Shown piece after piece: positions 1 through 8,381 of a stretch of DNA of 40,633 bases. Numbering within the stretch: the stretch's first letter is position 1; the number at the start of each line of letters is the position of its first letter. The notes below the pieces were generated by a model. That model ran no database searches and was not told where the DNA came from. It was given only the letters and a program-made list of their open reading frames with translations. Origin of the DNA: Nitrosovibrio sp. Nv4 (GTDB lineage: Bacteria > Pseudomonadota > Alphaproteobacteria > Acetobacterales > Acetobacteraceae); assembly GCA_943330455.2 (NCBI GenBank), contig CALQHT020000013.1:1-40633 (forward strand), given 5' to 3'. A program made the translations under genes and the position numbers.

Positions 1-85
1 CATGGCGTTTCAACGTCCGTGTTGGCCCCCTTTCGTCCCCGACCCAATAGTCGGCATCCAAGGCCCAGCCTTGGTGGGGTTCGAA

Positions 86-125
86 GGGGCAAAGCCCCTC
101 GCGGGGTCCGGGGCGGAGCCCCGAG
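86..125. repeat. GC-rich double hairpin repeat
   Basis: Two short perfect hairpins lie back to back: GGGGC-aaa-GCCCC at 86-98 and GGGGC-gga-GCCCC at 110-122. They sit just past the stop codon of the minus-strand amidohydrolase gene. Such GGGGC/GCCCC hairpins are common dispersed intergenic repeats in Acetobacteraceae-type genomes. It may help end transcription, but no T-run follows on the minus strand. Confidence 0.5.
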
Positions 126-157
126 GCTTTCTCTCCCCCCCCCGACCGCCCTGCGCC

Positions 158-973
158 TTACGCGGCGGGCGCGGACCAGCCGATCCAGTCGCAGAATGCG
201 CGTCCCATCACCAGGTCGAGGTCTGGCCCGGTCAGCCACGGCAGTTCCTCGGTGAACAGGGTGATGCATTGCCGCCATGAGCAGCTCATGCGTGTGATGT
301 CCGTGCCCCAGAACATCCGCTTGGGTCCGAACGCGTCGAACACCTGCCTCAGAGGCTGATGGATGCTGCGGAACGGATACGCATCCAGGGCGTAGCCGGC
401 CTGTCCGGTGGCCTTGACCGCGATATTCGGGTGTTTGGCCAGCGCCAGCAGTTGCGGCAGGTTGCGATAGGCTGCCTCGCCCTTGCTGGCGCGCGGCACG
501 CCCATGTGGTCGACGATCAGGCGCAGGCCGGGATGGCGTTCGGCGATCTGTCCGACCACCGGCAGGAAATTGGCCGCTGCCAGCGATACTGGCACGCCCG
601 CCCGCTCCGCTGCTGGCCATAGCCAGTCCATCGTGCCGTCGGTGGGCCAGGATTGTTCGTGCGGCTGGTTGAAATAGAAGCGCAGGCCCAGCATGCCCGG
701 GCGGTTCTTCCAGGTCGCGACCAGGTTCCGGCTTTCCGGGCGGTCCAGGTAGAACCAACCCATGATCGCGAAACGATCGGGATGTGCGCGGGCCGCCTCG
801 ACCGCCAGTTCGTTGGAATCCGGGTCCCACATGACCGGATGGATTACGGCGCGGTCGACGCCGGCCTCGTCCATGCCGGCCAGCGCCTGTTCCATGGAAT
901 AGGGTTCCTGGCGGTGATGCGCGGAGGGCGTGCCCTTCTCCCAGAGGTGGATCTGTCCATCGACGATCATCAT
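158..973 (-). CDS. Amidohydrolase family protein (TIM-barrel, COG3618-like)
   Basis: A 271-residue protein that opens with a metal-site strand, VDGQIHLWEKG. The usual HxH of amidohydrolases is QxH here, as in many members of the 2-pyrone-4,6-dicarboxylate lactonase-like group. Further family signs are LIVDHMGVP near residue 150 and FWGTDITRM near residue 225, which supplies the conserved metal-site Asp. Length fits the family (about 270-300 residues). Two ATG codons are in tandem at the start, and I used the first. It is the last gene of a minus-strand cluster, 34 bp after the solute-binding protein gene and behind a TauD-type dioxygenase, which suggests hydrolysis of a lactone or amide made in one catabolic route. 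The substrate cannot be read from sequence. Confidence 0.85.
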   Translation of the reverse strand: MMIVDGQIHLWEKGTPSAHHRQEPYSMEQALAGMDEAGVDRAVIHPVMWDPDSNELAVEAARAHPDRFAIMGWFYLDRPESRNLVATWKNRPGMLGLRFYFNQPHEQSWPTDGTMDWLWPAAERAGVPVSLAAANFLPVVGQIAERHPGLRLIVDHMGVPRASKGEAAYRNLPQLLALAKHPNIAVKATGQAGYALDAYPFRSIHQPLRQVFDAFGPKRMFWGTDITRMSCSWRQCITLFTEELPWLTGPDLDLVMGRAFCDWIGWSAPAA

Positions 974-1007
974 GGGGTGTTACCTCTGTTTGGGGTTCGG
1001 GGCGGGC

Positions 1008-2039
1008 CTATTGCCGCACGCCATAGGCCTTGGCCCAGTCGCTCAGCCATGGCGCGCGCAACCGGTCCGAGTCGGCCTGGGTCGGCGACCACATCCTGAC
1101 CTTGGCCAGATCGTAGCCGGTGGTCTGGGTGGGGATGACCTTCAGCGCGGTCAGGTGGCCCAACCGATCGATCAGCACCGCCTGGCCTTCCTCGGATAGG
1201 CACCAGTCCAAATAGAGGCGCGCCGCCGATGGGCGCTGGGACGATTTGGGAATACCTGCGGCGAAGGAGTAGACCGGGACACCCTCGGGCGGGAAGATGA
1301 AGCCCAGCGGCGCGCCCTCCCGTTTCTTGGGTGCGATGATCGTATAGATGACCGGTGCCACGCCGACCTCGCCGCGGACCAGCCCATCCGCGATCGCCGC
1401 ACTGGTCGGATAGATCCGAGGCTTGGTTGCTGCTCGTTTGTCCCAGTAATCCTCACCCAGGACGGTGCGTTCGAACATGACGCGGATCCAGGTGGACCCG
1501 CCGGTGAAGCCGCTGACTTCGCCATTCTGCCCGGTGTATTCGGGCTTCGTCATGTCCATCCAGGATTGCGGCGGATTACGGATCACCTCGGTGTTCCAGG
1601 CGATACACCAGCCGGCGGTCAGCCTAGGCCACAGTTTCGGCGACACCGGGATCGCCGGATCGTAATCGGCCGCGTTGGGCGGTGCGTAGTCCTGGAACGC
1701 GTCTTCCAATGTCTTCATCAGGCCAGGATCGGAATGATCCACCACATCCGCGGTCAGCTTGCCGGCCGCGATTTCGGAGCGCAGGCGGGCGAACATCTGC
1801 CCGCCTGGAAGATGCACAAGCTCAACACGCACAAACGGAAACCGTTTGTTGAACGTGGTGATCATCTCATGCTCCAGCTCCTCGATATTCGCTGTGTAGA
1901 AGATGATCCGACCGTCGCGCTTCGCGGCATCGACCAGAGCGGGGCTGGGTTCGAAGCGGGAAGCGGCGCGCACCGGCTTACCGAATGCCACACCGAACGC
2001 CGCCAGGCCGCCCAGGGTCGTGCGCCGCGTGAGAATCAT
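1008..2039 (-). CDS. ABC transporter substrate-binding protein, iron/2-aminoethylphosphonate-type fold
   Basis: A 343-residue exported binding protein. The start at 2039 was chosen because it gives a twin-arginine-like leader (MILTRRTTLGGLAAFG...VRAAS); the frame is open upstream but that part reads into the dioxygenase gene and looks non-protein. The mature part has the type 2 periplasmic binding fold of the AfuA/FbpA-like group: IIFYTANIEELEHEM near the N-terminus, ADVVDHSDPGLM, WCIAWNT, and LYLDWCLSEEGQ near the C-terminus. It lies 22 bp behind the TauD-type gene and 34 bp before the amidohydrolase gene, so the three are probably co-transcribed. No permease or ATPase gene is nearby, so it must use a transporter encoded elsewhere. 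Ligand unknown. Confidence 0.82.
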   Translation of the reverse strand: MILTRRTTLGGLAAFGVAFGKPVRAASRFEPSPALVDAAKRDGRIIFYTANIEELEHEMITTFNKRFPFVRVELVHLPGGQMFARLRSEIAAGKLTADVVDHSDPGLMKTLEDAFQDYAPPNAADYDPAIPVSPKLWPRLTAGWCIAWNTEVIRNPPQSWMDMTKPEYTGQNGEVSGFTGGSTWIRVMFERTVLGEDYWDKRAATKPRIYPTSAAIADGLVRGEVGVAPVIYTIIAPKKREGAPLGFIFPPEGVPVYSFAAGIPKSSQRPSAARLYLDWCLSEEGQAVLIDRLGHLTALKVIPTQTTGYDLAKVRMWSPTQADSDRLRAPWLSDWAKAYGVRQ

Positions 2040-2061
2040 GGTCCGTTTCCCCGCGAGACGA

Positions 2062-3081
2062 TCAGGCTTCGGCCAGGGCACTGGCGGGAATGCGGCCGGA
2101 GCGTTCGCGGTAGATCTGCTCGTAGATCTTGGCGCGTTGCAGGATTTCGTCGGCGATCGGTCGGTCGTTTTCGATCCGCAGCCAAAGCCGCAGCAGATGG
2201 CGCGTGTGTTGGGGCGAGTCCTGGTAGGCATCCCGCGCATGCAGCATCTGGAAATTGTGCCAGAGCATCATTTCCCCCGGTTCCAGCATGAACCGGATGC
2301 TCAGATCGTCGCGTACCGCCAGGGCGTCGAAACAATCCAGCGCTTCGACCAGTTTCGGCGGGACGGGTTCGCCACGCAGTTCGGCGGCCCGCTCGATGAA
2401 GGAGCGGGAGATGCCGCAACTGACGATCCCGTCGATGCAGCAGAATACCGGGATCTTGAAGTCGGTGACCGGCCTGGCGGAGAACCGGGCTTCCGCGATG
2501 GCATAGTAATAGCCCTCGTAGAGCGGTTCCAGCAGGTCCGGGCGGGTTGCCCGCATCTCGTTATGGATCGCCAGGCTGCTGACGATCCGGCTGAACCCGC
2601 CGGTTTCGGCGCGTTGCAGGCACATCAGGCCGACCATGCGGTAGGAATCGGTGTGCGGGGTCAGTTCTTCATTGCTGCGATAGCCGCGCGCGACGGGATC
2701 GTCCTTGACGTGTTGTACGTGGCCGAGCCGGTCACCGAGCATGCTTTGGGTGGCGGCATCGCCGAGATGGGTGCCGATGCCCCAATAGATCCGCTCCATG
2801 TCCTCGGCGCTGTAGGTATCCGGGGTCAGGCCATTCAGGATGACGGCGCCGCGACCATGGCGGATGGTCTGGTCCAGCCAGGCGGTGAGCGCGGTGACCT
2901 CGGGATGGTCGAAATCGGCGCGGGTCACATCGTGTGGTTTCAGATGGCGGGTTCTGGCCAGCAATTCGGCGAAGGCGGCGTGCTGGGCCGGGGTGAATTG
3001 GCGGGTCAGGCCGGATTTGCCGCCGATGCCCTTATTGGTCCAGGCGGCCGGCGCGGTGATCACATCTTGGTACGGGGTCAT
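2062..3081 (-). CDS. TauD/TfdA-family Fe(II)/2-oxoglutarate-dependent dioxygenase
   Basis: A 339-residue non-heme iron oxygenase. The iron-binding facial triad is visible: the HxD of LTPHTDSYR and the distal His of MLWHNFQMLHARDAY. The following RHLLRLWLR holds the Arg that normally binds 2-oxoglutarate. GGFSRIVSS and PLYEGYYYAI resemble the gamma-butyrobetaine hydroxylase/TauD superfamily. It is the first gene of the minus-strand cluster and is divergent from ahcY, with a shared 189-bp intergenic region. The neighbours (binding protein, amidohydrolase) point to oxidative opening of an imported small acid. The family hydroxylates very diverse substrates, so none is assigned. Confidence 0.85.
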   Translation of the reverse strand: MTPYQDVITAPAAWTNKGIGGKSGLTRQFTPAQHAAFAELLARTRHLKPHDVTRADFDHPEVTALTAWLDQTIRHGRGAVILNGLTPDTYSAEDMERIYWGIGTHLGDAATQSMLGDRLGHVQHVKDDPVARGYRSNEELTPHTDSYRMVGLMCLQRAETGGFSRIVSSLAIHNEMRATRPDLLEPLYEGYYYAIAEARFSARPVTDFKIPVFCCIDGIVSCGISRSFIERAAELRGEPVPPKLVEALDCFDALAVRDDLSIRFMLEPGEMMLWHNFQMLHARDAYQDSPQHTRHLLRLWLRIENDRPIADEILQRAKIYEQIYRERSGRIPASALAEA

Positions 3082-3221
3082 TGGGCACTATCTCCCTACC
3101 TGTTGGTCCGTCGTCCGTGGCAGGACGCGGGCGGTATTGCGCGCACTCAACACGCGATAGCGGACCGTGGCAACTCATCGCCCGATCGGGGTGCGGACCG
3201 GGCACGCCCGATATCGGTTGC

Positions 3222-3246
3222 AAACATGCAGATATCTTTATATATC
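3222..3246. promoter_or_regulatory. AT-rich imperfect palindrome upstream of ahcY (candidate operator)
   Basis: An AT-rich island in a GC-rich region, centred on GATATC at 3231-3236, with the pattern ATGCAGATATCTTTAT. The outer positions match only in part. It lies about 35 bp before the ahcY start. In Proteobacteria ahcY is often controlled by the ArsR-family regulator SahR, and its site would be expected here. I could not compare with a SahR matrix, so the assignment is a guess. I saw nothing like an SAH riboswitch. Confidence 0.3.
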
Positions 3247-3270
3247 GCCGCCGACCAATAGGAGTGACCC

Positions 3271-4587
3271 ATGCCCGCGACGAACGACTTCAAGGTTAAG
3301 GATTTCTCTCTCGCCGAATGGGGGCGGAAGGAAATCTCGATGGCCGAGGACGAAATGCCGGGCCTGATGGCGATCCGGAAGGAATACGGCAAGGCCCAGC
3401 CGCTGGCCGGCGCGCGGATTGCCGGGTGCCTGCACATGACCATCCAGACCGCGGTGCTGATTGAGACCTTGACGGCACTCGGCGCCAGCGTGCGCTGGTC
3501 GTCCTGCAATATTTTCTCGACCCAGGACCATGCCGCCGCCGCCGTTGCCGCCGCGGGCACCCCTGTCTTCGCCTGGAAAGGCCTGAACGAGGAAGAATTC
3601 TGGTGGTGCATCGAGCAGACGGTGCGCGGTCCTGCCCAGGGGACCGGTGACGCCTGGACGCCGAACATGATCCTGGATGACGGCGGCGACCTGACCGTCC
3701 TGATGCATCAGAAATACCCCGAGATGCTGAAGGACGTGCGCGGCATCTCCGAGGAGACCACCACCGGCGTGCACCGTCTGTGGGACATGGCGAAGGCCGG
3801 CACGCTGTTGACTCCCGCCATCAACGTCAACGACAGCGTCACCAAGTCGAAGTTCGACAATCTGTATGGCTGCCGTGAGTCGCTGGTGGACGGCATCCGC
3901 CGCGGCACCGACGTGATGATGGCCGGCAAGATCGCCGTGGTGAACGGCTTCGGCGATGTCGGCAAGGGGTCGGCCGCGTCGCTGCGCAATGCCGGCTGCC
4001 GGGTGATGGTGACGGAAGTCGATCCGATCTGCGCGTTGCAAGCGGCGATGGAAGGCTACCAGGTCGTCACCATGGACGATGCCGCGTCGCAGGGCGACAT
4101 CTTCGTCACCGCGACCGGCAATATCGACGTGATCACCATCGATCACATGCGCGCCATGAAGCATCGCGCCATCGTCTGCAACATCGGTCATTTCGACTCC
4201 GAGATTCAGATCGACGCGCTGCGCAACTACACCTGGGACAACGTCAAGCCGCAGGTCGATGAGGTCGTGTTCCCCGACGGCAAGCGCCTGATCGTGCTGT
4301 CCGAGGGGCGCCTGGTGAATCTGGGCAACGCCACCGGCCATCCCAGCTTCGTGATGAGCGCCAGCTTCAGCAACCAGGTGCTGGCGCAGATCGAGCTCTA
4401 CAACGCCGCGCCGGGCACCTATGACTGCACGCAGGTGTACACGCTGCCGAAGCATCTGGACGAAAAGGTCGCCGCGCTGCATCTGGCGAAGGTTGGTGCG
4501 ACCTTGACCAAGCTGTCTCCGAAGCAGGCGGAATATCTGGGTATTGCCACCCAGGGGCCGTTCAAGCACGACCTGTATCGGTACTGA
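3271..4587 (+). CDS. ahcY: S-adenosylhomocysteine hydrolase (adenosylhomocysteinase)
   Basis: Cleaves S-adenosylhomocysteine to adenosine and homocysteine in the cytoplasm, which relieves product inhibition of methyltransferases. The 438-residue length is normal for the bacterial enzyme. Visible landmarks are [16 protein letters not shown] near residue 50, the NAD-binding glycine loop [12 protein letters not shown] near residue 218, [10 protein letters not shown] near residue 296, and the C-terminal FKHDLYRY that reaches into the partner subunit's NAD site. An AGGAG at 3260-3264 lies 6 nt before the ATG and fixes the start. It is divergent from the TauD-type gene and stands alone. The window has many methyl-transfer enzymes but none is linked in an operon. 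Confidence 0.97.
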   Translation: MPATNDFKVKDFSLAEWGRKEISMAEDEMPGLMAIRKEYGKAQPLAGARIAGCLHMTIQTAVLIETLTALGASVRWSSCNIFSTQDHAAAAVAAAGTPVFAWKGLNEEEFWWCIEQTVRGPAQGTGDAWTPNMILDDGGDLTVLMHQKYPEMLKDVRGISEETTTGVHRLWDMAKAGTLLTPAINVNDSVTKSKFDNLYGCRESLVDGIRRGTDVMMAGKIAVVNGFGDVGKGSAASLRNAGCRVMVTEVDPICALQAAMEGYQVVTMDDAASQGDIFVTATGNIDVITIDHMRAMKHRAIVCNIGHFDSEIQIDALRNYTWDNVKPQVDEVVFPDGKRLIVLSEGRLVNLGNATGHPSFVMSASFSNQVLAQIELYNAAPGTYDCTQVYTLPKHLDEKVAALHLAKVGATLTKLSPKQAEYLGIATQGPFKHDLYRY

Positions 4588-4670
4588 TCGCATAAGGGTG
4601 AATTCACCAGCTTGTAACGTGGACATGCTAGTGATGCCACCTGGCTTCCCTATGTTCCTCCCCGGGCGAT

Positions 4671-4685
4671 CCACCGATTCGGTGG
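4671..4685. other. Small perfect hairpin after ahcY
   Basis: CCACCG-att-CGGTGG forms a 6-bp stem with a 3-nt loop in the 132-bp gap between ahcY and the next small gene. It is not followed by a clear T-run, so it is a weak terminator candidate at best. Confidence 0.25.
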
Positions 4686-4719
4686 GTTGTTCGGCTGGAA
4701 TGTCAGGAAGTAACGAATT

Positions 4720-4941
4720 ATGTCTATCGCGGATACCGACGCCACGCTGCTGAGCTATGCGGCTGGACGGGCGCTGCAAAAGCCCGCCGATGACTGTGTC
4801 GTCGACGATTGGCGGTTCATGGAAAATTGGCAGCGCCAGATGTCGCCGTCCCTGGGTGCGATGCTGCGTGCCGGGCAGATCCGGCGCGCCAATCCGATGC
4901 TCGCCGCCGCGATCGAGGCGGAGGTGAACCGGCGCCCCTGA
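4720..4941 (+). CDS. Small hypothetical protein, 73 residues
   Basis: Not recognised. The product is soluble and has no signal peptide or membrane segment. It has one Cys, a Trp-rich patch (DDWRFMENWQRQM, residues 28-40) and a helical Ala-rich tail. An AGGAAG at 4705-4710 lies 9 nt before the ATG, which supports real translation. It is convergent with the MFS gene and ends 18 bp from that gene's stop. It could be a lineage-specific small protein; the evidence is the ribosome binding site and an open frame in keeping with its neighbours. Confidence 0.5.
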   Translation: MSIADTDATLLSYAAGRALQKPADDCVVDDWRFMENWQRQMSPSLGAMLRAGQIRRANPMLAAAIEAEVNRRP

Positions 4942-4959
4942 CGGAAACGGCCCACCGCA

Positions 4960-6459
4960 TCACAGGCGGCGCACCGGCATAGTGGCGGCCATCACGATGA
5001 TCGTGCAGGAAAAACATGCGACCGTCAGGAACACGCCGCGAAACGCGCTGGCGATGGCGGCTTGCAGCTCGGTCTGACGCAGGGCCGGCAGGCTGTCCAT
5101 GATGGCCGGCCCACGGCGCACCATGTCGAAGAACAGGTTGGCGATCTCGGGATCGTTGGCGGTCAGGATGCCGAACAACACCGCGCCGGCCGCCGCCGCA
5201 CCAAACGCCGACCCCAGCGAGCGTGACAATTGCACGGAGGCCGCCGCGGCGCCGAGCTGACGGGGGCCGGTGACGATCTGGACGGTGATCTGCGCGGTGA
5301 GCATGGCGGAGCCCTGACACAACCCGCCAATGGCCAATGCGAAGGACAATTCCTGCCGGGTCAGCGACGGCGCCCAGATGGCCAGACCGATCATGGTCAC
5401 GGCGGTGACCATCAGACCGCACATGGGAAAGATCGCGGTTCGTCCGCTGCGCGAAATCAGCCACCCGGTGATCACCGATCCCGAGGCGACCGCGGCGGTA
5501 AACGGGATCAGCAGAAGACCCGACTCGGCCGGGGTGGCGCCCGTCACGACCTGAAGATAGATCGGCAGGAAGGTGATCATGCCGGTCAGCGACGCGCCGG
5601 AGCAGAATGCCATCACGTCCGATCGCCAGAACGCGGGCAGTTTCAGCAGCGGCAGGGCCAGCAATGGCGACGTGGCGCGTTTCTGCTGCCAGAGCAGCGC
5701 CGCCAACATGACCGCCGCGAACACCAGCAACCCACCCAGGCGCGGCAACATCGTCGGGTCCAGCCGCTGCAACTGGGAGACCGCCATCAGCAACGGCACG
5801 ATGAACAGGCTCAACAGGACCATGCCGGTCACGTCCAGGGGCGCCTTGCCGCCCACCGGATTGCCCTTGGGCAGGCGGAGAACCAGGCCGATGGCGATCA
5901 GGCATAGCGGCACATAGGCCAGGAAGACGGCGTGCCATCCCCAGGCCTCGGTCAGGAAGCCTCCGACGACGGGACCGATGCTCGATCCGGCGACGATGTT
6001 GGCGGACAGGTAGCCTTGGTAGTTGCCGCGCTCGCGCGGGGGCACGTGTTCGCCGACCAGGGCCTGGGCCAGGGTCATCAGCCCGCCGGCGCCCAAACCT
6101 TGCAGCACGCGAGCGGCCAGCAGCGACCAGAACGTCGGGGCCACGGCGCATAGCAGCGACGCCAGCATGAAGATCGTCAACGCCGTCAGCATCATGCGCC
6201 GCCGCCCGAACAGATCCGCGAGCTTGCCATAGGTCGGCGCGGCAATGGTGCTGGCGATCAGGTTGGCGACGACGATCCAGGACAGCAGCTCGACCTCGCC
6301 CAGGGAGGCGGCGATCGCCGGCAGGGCGGTCGCGACGACGGTGCCGTCGGCGGCTGCGAGAAACACCGGGAGAATGACCGGCGGCACGATGGTACGGAAC
6401 AAATGGCGCGGGGCTTCGGTGTGCGGCGCATCCGGAGGGGTGGGCGGTTGGTCGGTCAC
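4960..6459 (-). CDS. MFS transporter, DHA2 (14-TM drug exporter) family
   Basis: A 499-residue inner-membrane exporter, probably proton-driven. The first helix carries ADGTVVATALPAIAASLG, the TM1 signature of the EmrB/QacA group, and motif A is seen as GKLADLFGRRR near residue 80. About 14 hydrophobic segments follow, as expected for DHA2. The frame is open for another 1.4 kb upstream, but that part runs antisense to the 2-hydroxyacid dehydrogenase and is low-complexity, so I start at GTG 6459 (VTDQPPTPPD). The ribosome binding site is poor (AGGGG about 16 nt away), so the start is tentative. It is divergent from the dehydrogenase gene. Substrate unknown. Confidence 0.85.
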   Translation of the reverse strand: MTDQPPTPPDAPHTEAPRHLFRTIVPPVILPVFLAAADGTVVATALPAIAASLGEVELLSWIVVANLIASTIAAPTYGKLADLFGRRRMMLTALTIFMLASLLCAVAPTFWSLLAARVLQGLGAGGLMTLAQALVGEHVPPRERGNYQGYLSANIVAGSSIGPVVGGFLTEAWGWHAVFLAYVPLCLIAIGLVLRLPKGNPVGGKAPLDVTGMVLLSLFIVPLLMAVSQLQRLDPTMLPRLGGLLVFAAVMLAALLWQQKRATSPLLALPLLKLPAFWRSDVMAFCSGASLTGMITFLPIYLQVVTGATPAESGLLLIPFTAAVASGSVITGWLISRSGRTAIFPMCGLMVTAVTMIGLAIWAPSLTRQELSFALAIGGLCQGSAMLTAQITVQIVTGPRQLGAAAASVQLSRSLGSAFGAAAAGAVLFGILTANDPEIANLFFDMVRRGPAIMDSLPALRQTELQAAIASAFRGVFLTVACFSCTIIVMAATMPVRRL

Positions 6460-6684
6460 GAGTGGTTCGCTGTCGCCCCTTGCCGGATTGAACGCATCTG
6501 TCCTGTCTCCCCGCTTATCGCGCGATCCGCGGATGCCGCGCCTTGTCCCTGTCCCGCCGCTCGCGGGAGTAGTGGCACGATGCGTCCCAGGCTGGAAGAC
6601 GCGCGCTGGCGGTTCCGCCATGCGCTTCCAATCCGGCCCCACACCGGTCCATAAACCTGAACGACGCAGGGGAGTGCGGAAGCG

Positions 6685-7647
6685 ATGAAACCAAGGCTGG
6701 TGCTGGCATGCCTGATGCCGACCGATGTCAACGAACGGGCCGCAAGTGAATTCGACGCGGTGATCGTGCAGGGCAAGGACGACATGACGGTGCCGCAGGT
6801 GATCGAGGCCGCGACCGCGCATCAGGCCGAGGCGATCATGTTCACCAACACTTTGCCGCTGACAGCCGAGGCCATTGCCGCCCTGCCGCCCAGCGTTCGG
6901 GTCGGCGCCACCAGCAGCGTCGGCTACGACCATATCGACGTGGCGGCCGCGCGTGCACGCGGGATGGTCGTCACCAATACCCCCGGCGTGCTGACCGAAT
7001 GCACCGCCGACCACGCTTTCATGATGATGCTGACAGCCGCTCGCCGAGGCTACGAATACGACCGGATCATGCGCCAGGGCTGGCGTTATCGCATCGGCCA
7101 GGGGGATCTGCTGGGCGTGCGCGTTACCGGCAAGACCTTGGGAATCCTGGGCATGGGGCGGATCGGGCGCGCGATGGCGCAGCGGGCGAGGGGGTTCGAT
7201 ATGAAGGTGGTGTATCATGCGCGCACCCGGTTGCCGCCGGAGTTGGAGCAGGGCGCTGAGTACTTTCCCGAATTTCACGCCATGCTGCCGCATTGCGACT
7301 TCCTGTCGCTGCATGCGCCGGCGGGTCCGGCGACGGATAAGATGGTGAATGCCCAGGCGTTGTCGCTGATGCCGAGGGGTGGGGTGCTGGTGAATGTCTC
7401 GCGCGGTGGGTTGGTGGATGAGGATGCGTTGTATGAGGCGCTGACCAGCGGTCAGTTGTTCGCGGCGGGGCTGGATGTGTTTCGGACGGAGCCCGATTTC
7501 GACATGCGGTTCGCGGCTTTGGACAATGTGTTTCTGTCGCCGCATGTGGGCAGTGCGTCTCGGGAGACGCGGAATGCGATGGGTTATCGGGCGTTGGATA
7601 ACATCGCGGGGGTGTTGTCTGGGCGGGGGGCGATCGATCCATTGTAG
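6685..7647 (+). CDS. D-2-hydroxyacid dehydrogenase (NAD(P)-dependent)
   Basis: A 320-residue cytoplasmic oxidoreductase that interconverts a 2-hydroxyacid and a 2-oxoacid. The Rossmann loop GILGMGRIGRAMA is near residue 155. The catalytic triad is visible in order: Arg in VNVSRGGLVDE, Glu in FRTEPDFD, His in LSPHVGSAS. VGATSSVGYDHIDVAAAR is typical of the GhrB/glycerate-dehydrogenase branch. Length is normal (310-330). The gene is divergent from the MFS exporter. It could be a glyoxylate/hydroxypyruvate reductase, but family members cannot be told apart by motif alone. Confidence 0.92.
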   Translation: MKPRLVLACLMPTDVNERAASEFDAVIVQGKDDMTVPQVIEAATAHQAEAIMFTNTLPLTAEAIAALPPSVRVGATSSVGYDHIDVAAARARGMVVTNTPGVLTECTADHAFMMMLTAARRGYEYDRIMRQGWRYRIGQGDLLGVRVTGKTLGILGMGRIGRAMAQRARGFDMKVVYHARTRLPPELEQGAEYFPEFHAMLPHCDFLSLHAPAGPATDKMVNAQALSLMPRGGVLVNVSRGGLVDEDALYEALTSGQLFAAGLDVFRTEPDFDMRFAALDNVFLSPHVGSASRETRNAMGYRALDNIAGVLSGRGAIDPL

Positions 7648-7762
7648 CCTGAATTGGTAACGATCCAGATTTTTCTGACTTGGTCGTTTCTCTGCCCTGC
7701 GAGGCAAGCTGACGATTTTCGCGTGCGGCAGTCCATCGCTTCCGAGACGCGGTCGTTGTATC

Positions 7763-8014
7763 CGGCTTATAGCCTCCGTGGACCACCGTGGCCCTCGGTG
7801 TTCTCCGTGGTTAGCCTTGCCGACCCCGCGAATTGGCATGAACCCCGGCGCCAATGGCACGTCGAAGCCGTTGTCCGGAGCTCCCCGTCGTATGTTCCGC
7901 AGCCAGGGCGGAGAGGGCTTAGCCTTACAGGCAACGTTCTGATGGTGGACGGTTCCGTAAGACTAACCACGGAGAACACCGAGGACCACGGTGGTCCACG
8001 GAGGCCACAAGCCG
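7763..8014. repeat. Pair of 52-bp inverted repeats, 148 bp apart
   Basis: The left arm (7763-7814) and right arm (7963-8014) are inverted copies that differ at 3 of 52 positions. The core reads CTCCGTGGACCACCGTGG then TCTCCGTGGTTAG. Repeats with this CCACGGAGAACACCGAGG core are scattered through many proteobacterial genomes and often yield spurious proteins with a TTENTEGHGG-like string. The interior has no recognisable gene. I saw no target duplication at the ends, so it may be a repeat pair rather than a transposed unit. Confidence 0.75.
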
Positions 8015-8184
8015 AGTAGACGATCGTGCCTCGGAGCCTGTTGCTTGTCGACCTCAGCAATACTCCGCGTCGCCGGTGACCCAGGGGAGCTTAGCAAGTC
8101 ACGATACGGTAATATAACGATGCCCGACGGTCACGGTCCCGTTTGACATTCGCAATAATAGTCGCCCCGGCAGGCGTACGAACG

Positions 8185-8372
8185 GGGTGCGAACCAAAGT
8201 TGTGCGGAGTAATATCGACGCCTCTTACCATGGACCGATACACTGCCCCCCAACCGTCATTGCCGGACTTGATCCGGCAACCCACTCACTGCCGCTGAAG
8301 CGCGGGTTGCCGGATCAAGTCCGGCAATGACGATGAGGCAATTACTCAATTGCACAACTTTGGTTCGCACCC
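8185..8372. mobile_element. MITE-like element, 188 bp, 21-bp perfect TIRs and 9-bp target duplication
   Basis: The terminal inverted repeats at 8185-8205 and 8352-8372 are identical over 21 bp, begin GGGTGCGAACC and end GTTGTGC. Both sides carry the 9-bp direct repeat GTACGAACG (8176-8184 and 8373-8381), as expected for a target-site duplication. A subterminal GAGTAAT is also inverted near each end. There is no room for a transposase, so movement would need an enzyme from elsewhere. The middle holds a palindromic REP pair. The family of the parent IS is unknown; 8-10 bp duplications occur in several IS families. Confidence 0.8.
8255..8332. repeat. REP-type palindrome, two perfect 29-bp arms
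   Basis: The arms 8255-8283 and 8304-8332 are perfect inverted copies around a 20-bp loop, and each starts or ends with the CGTCATTGCCGG core. Each arm is itself nearly palindromic (TTGCCGGACTTGATCCGGCAA). The same family recurs at 31755-31850. Such repeats are widespread between alphaproteobacterial genes. This copy lies inside the 188-bp MITE-like element. Confidence 0.85.
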
Positions 8373-8381
8373 GTACGAACG

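Noticed and set aside
3082-3270. SAH or SAM riboswitch before ahcY
   Set aside because: I could not find the conserved core of either class; the AT-rich palindrome is a better candidate regulatory site.
3238-4779. 513-codon frame opposite ahcY
   Set aside because: It is a shadow of the strongly supported ahcY gene. Its composition is rich in His and Gln, as expected from reading antisense through a GC-rich gene.
6460-7860. Upstream extension of the MFS gene frame to a 966-codon protein
   Set aside because: The extension is antisense to the 2-hydroxyacid dehydrogenase, is rich in His, Arg and Gln, and includes translated repeat DNA; the transporter alone explains the family length.
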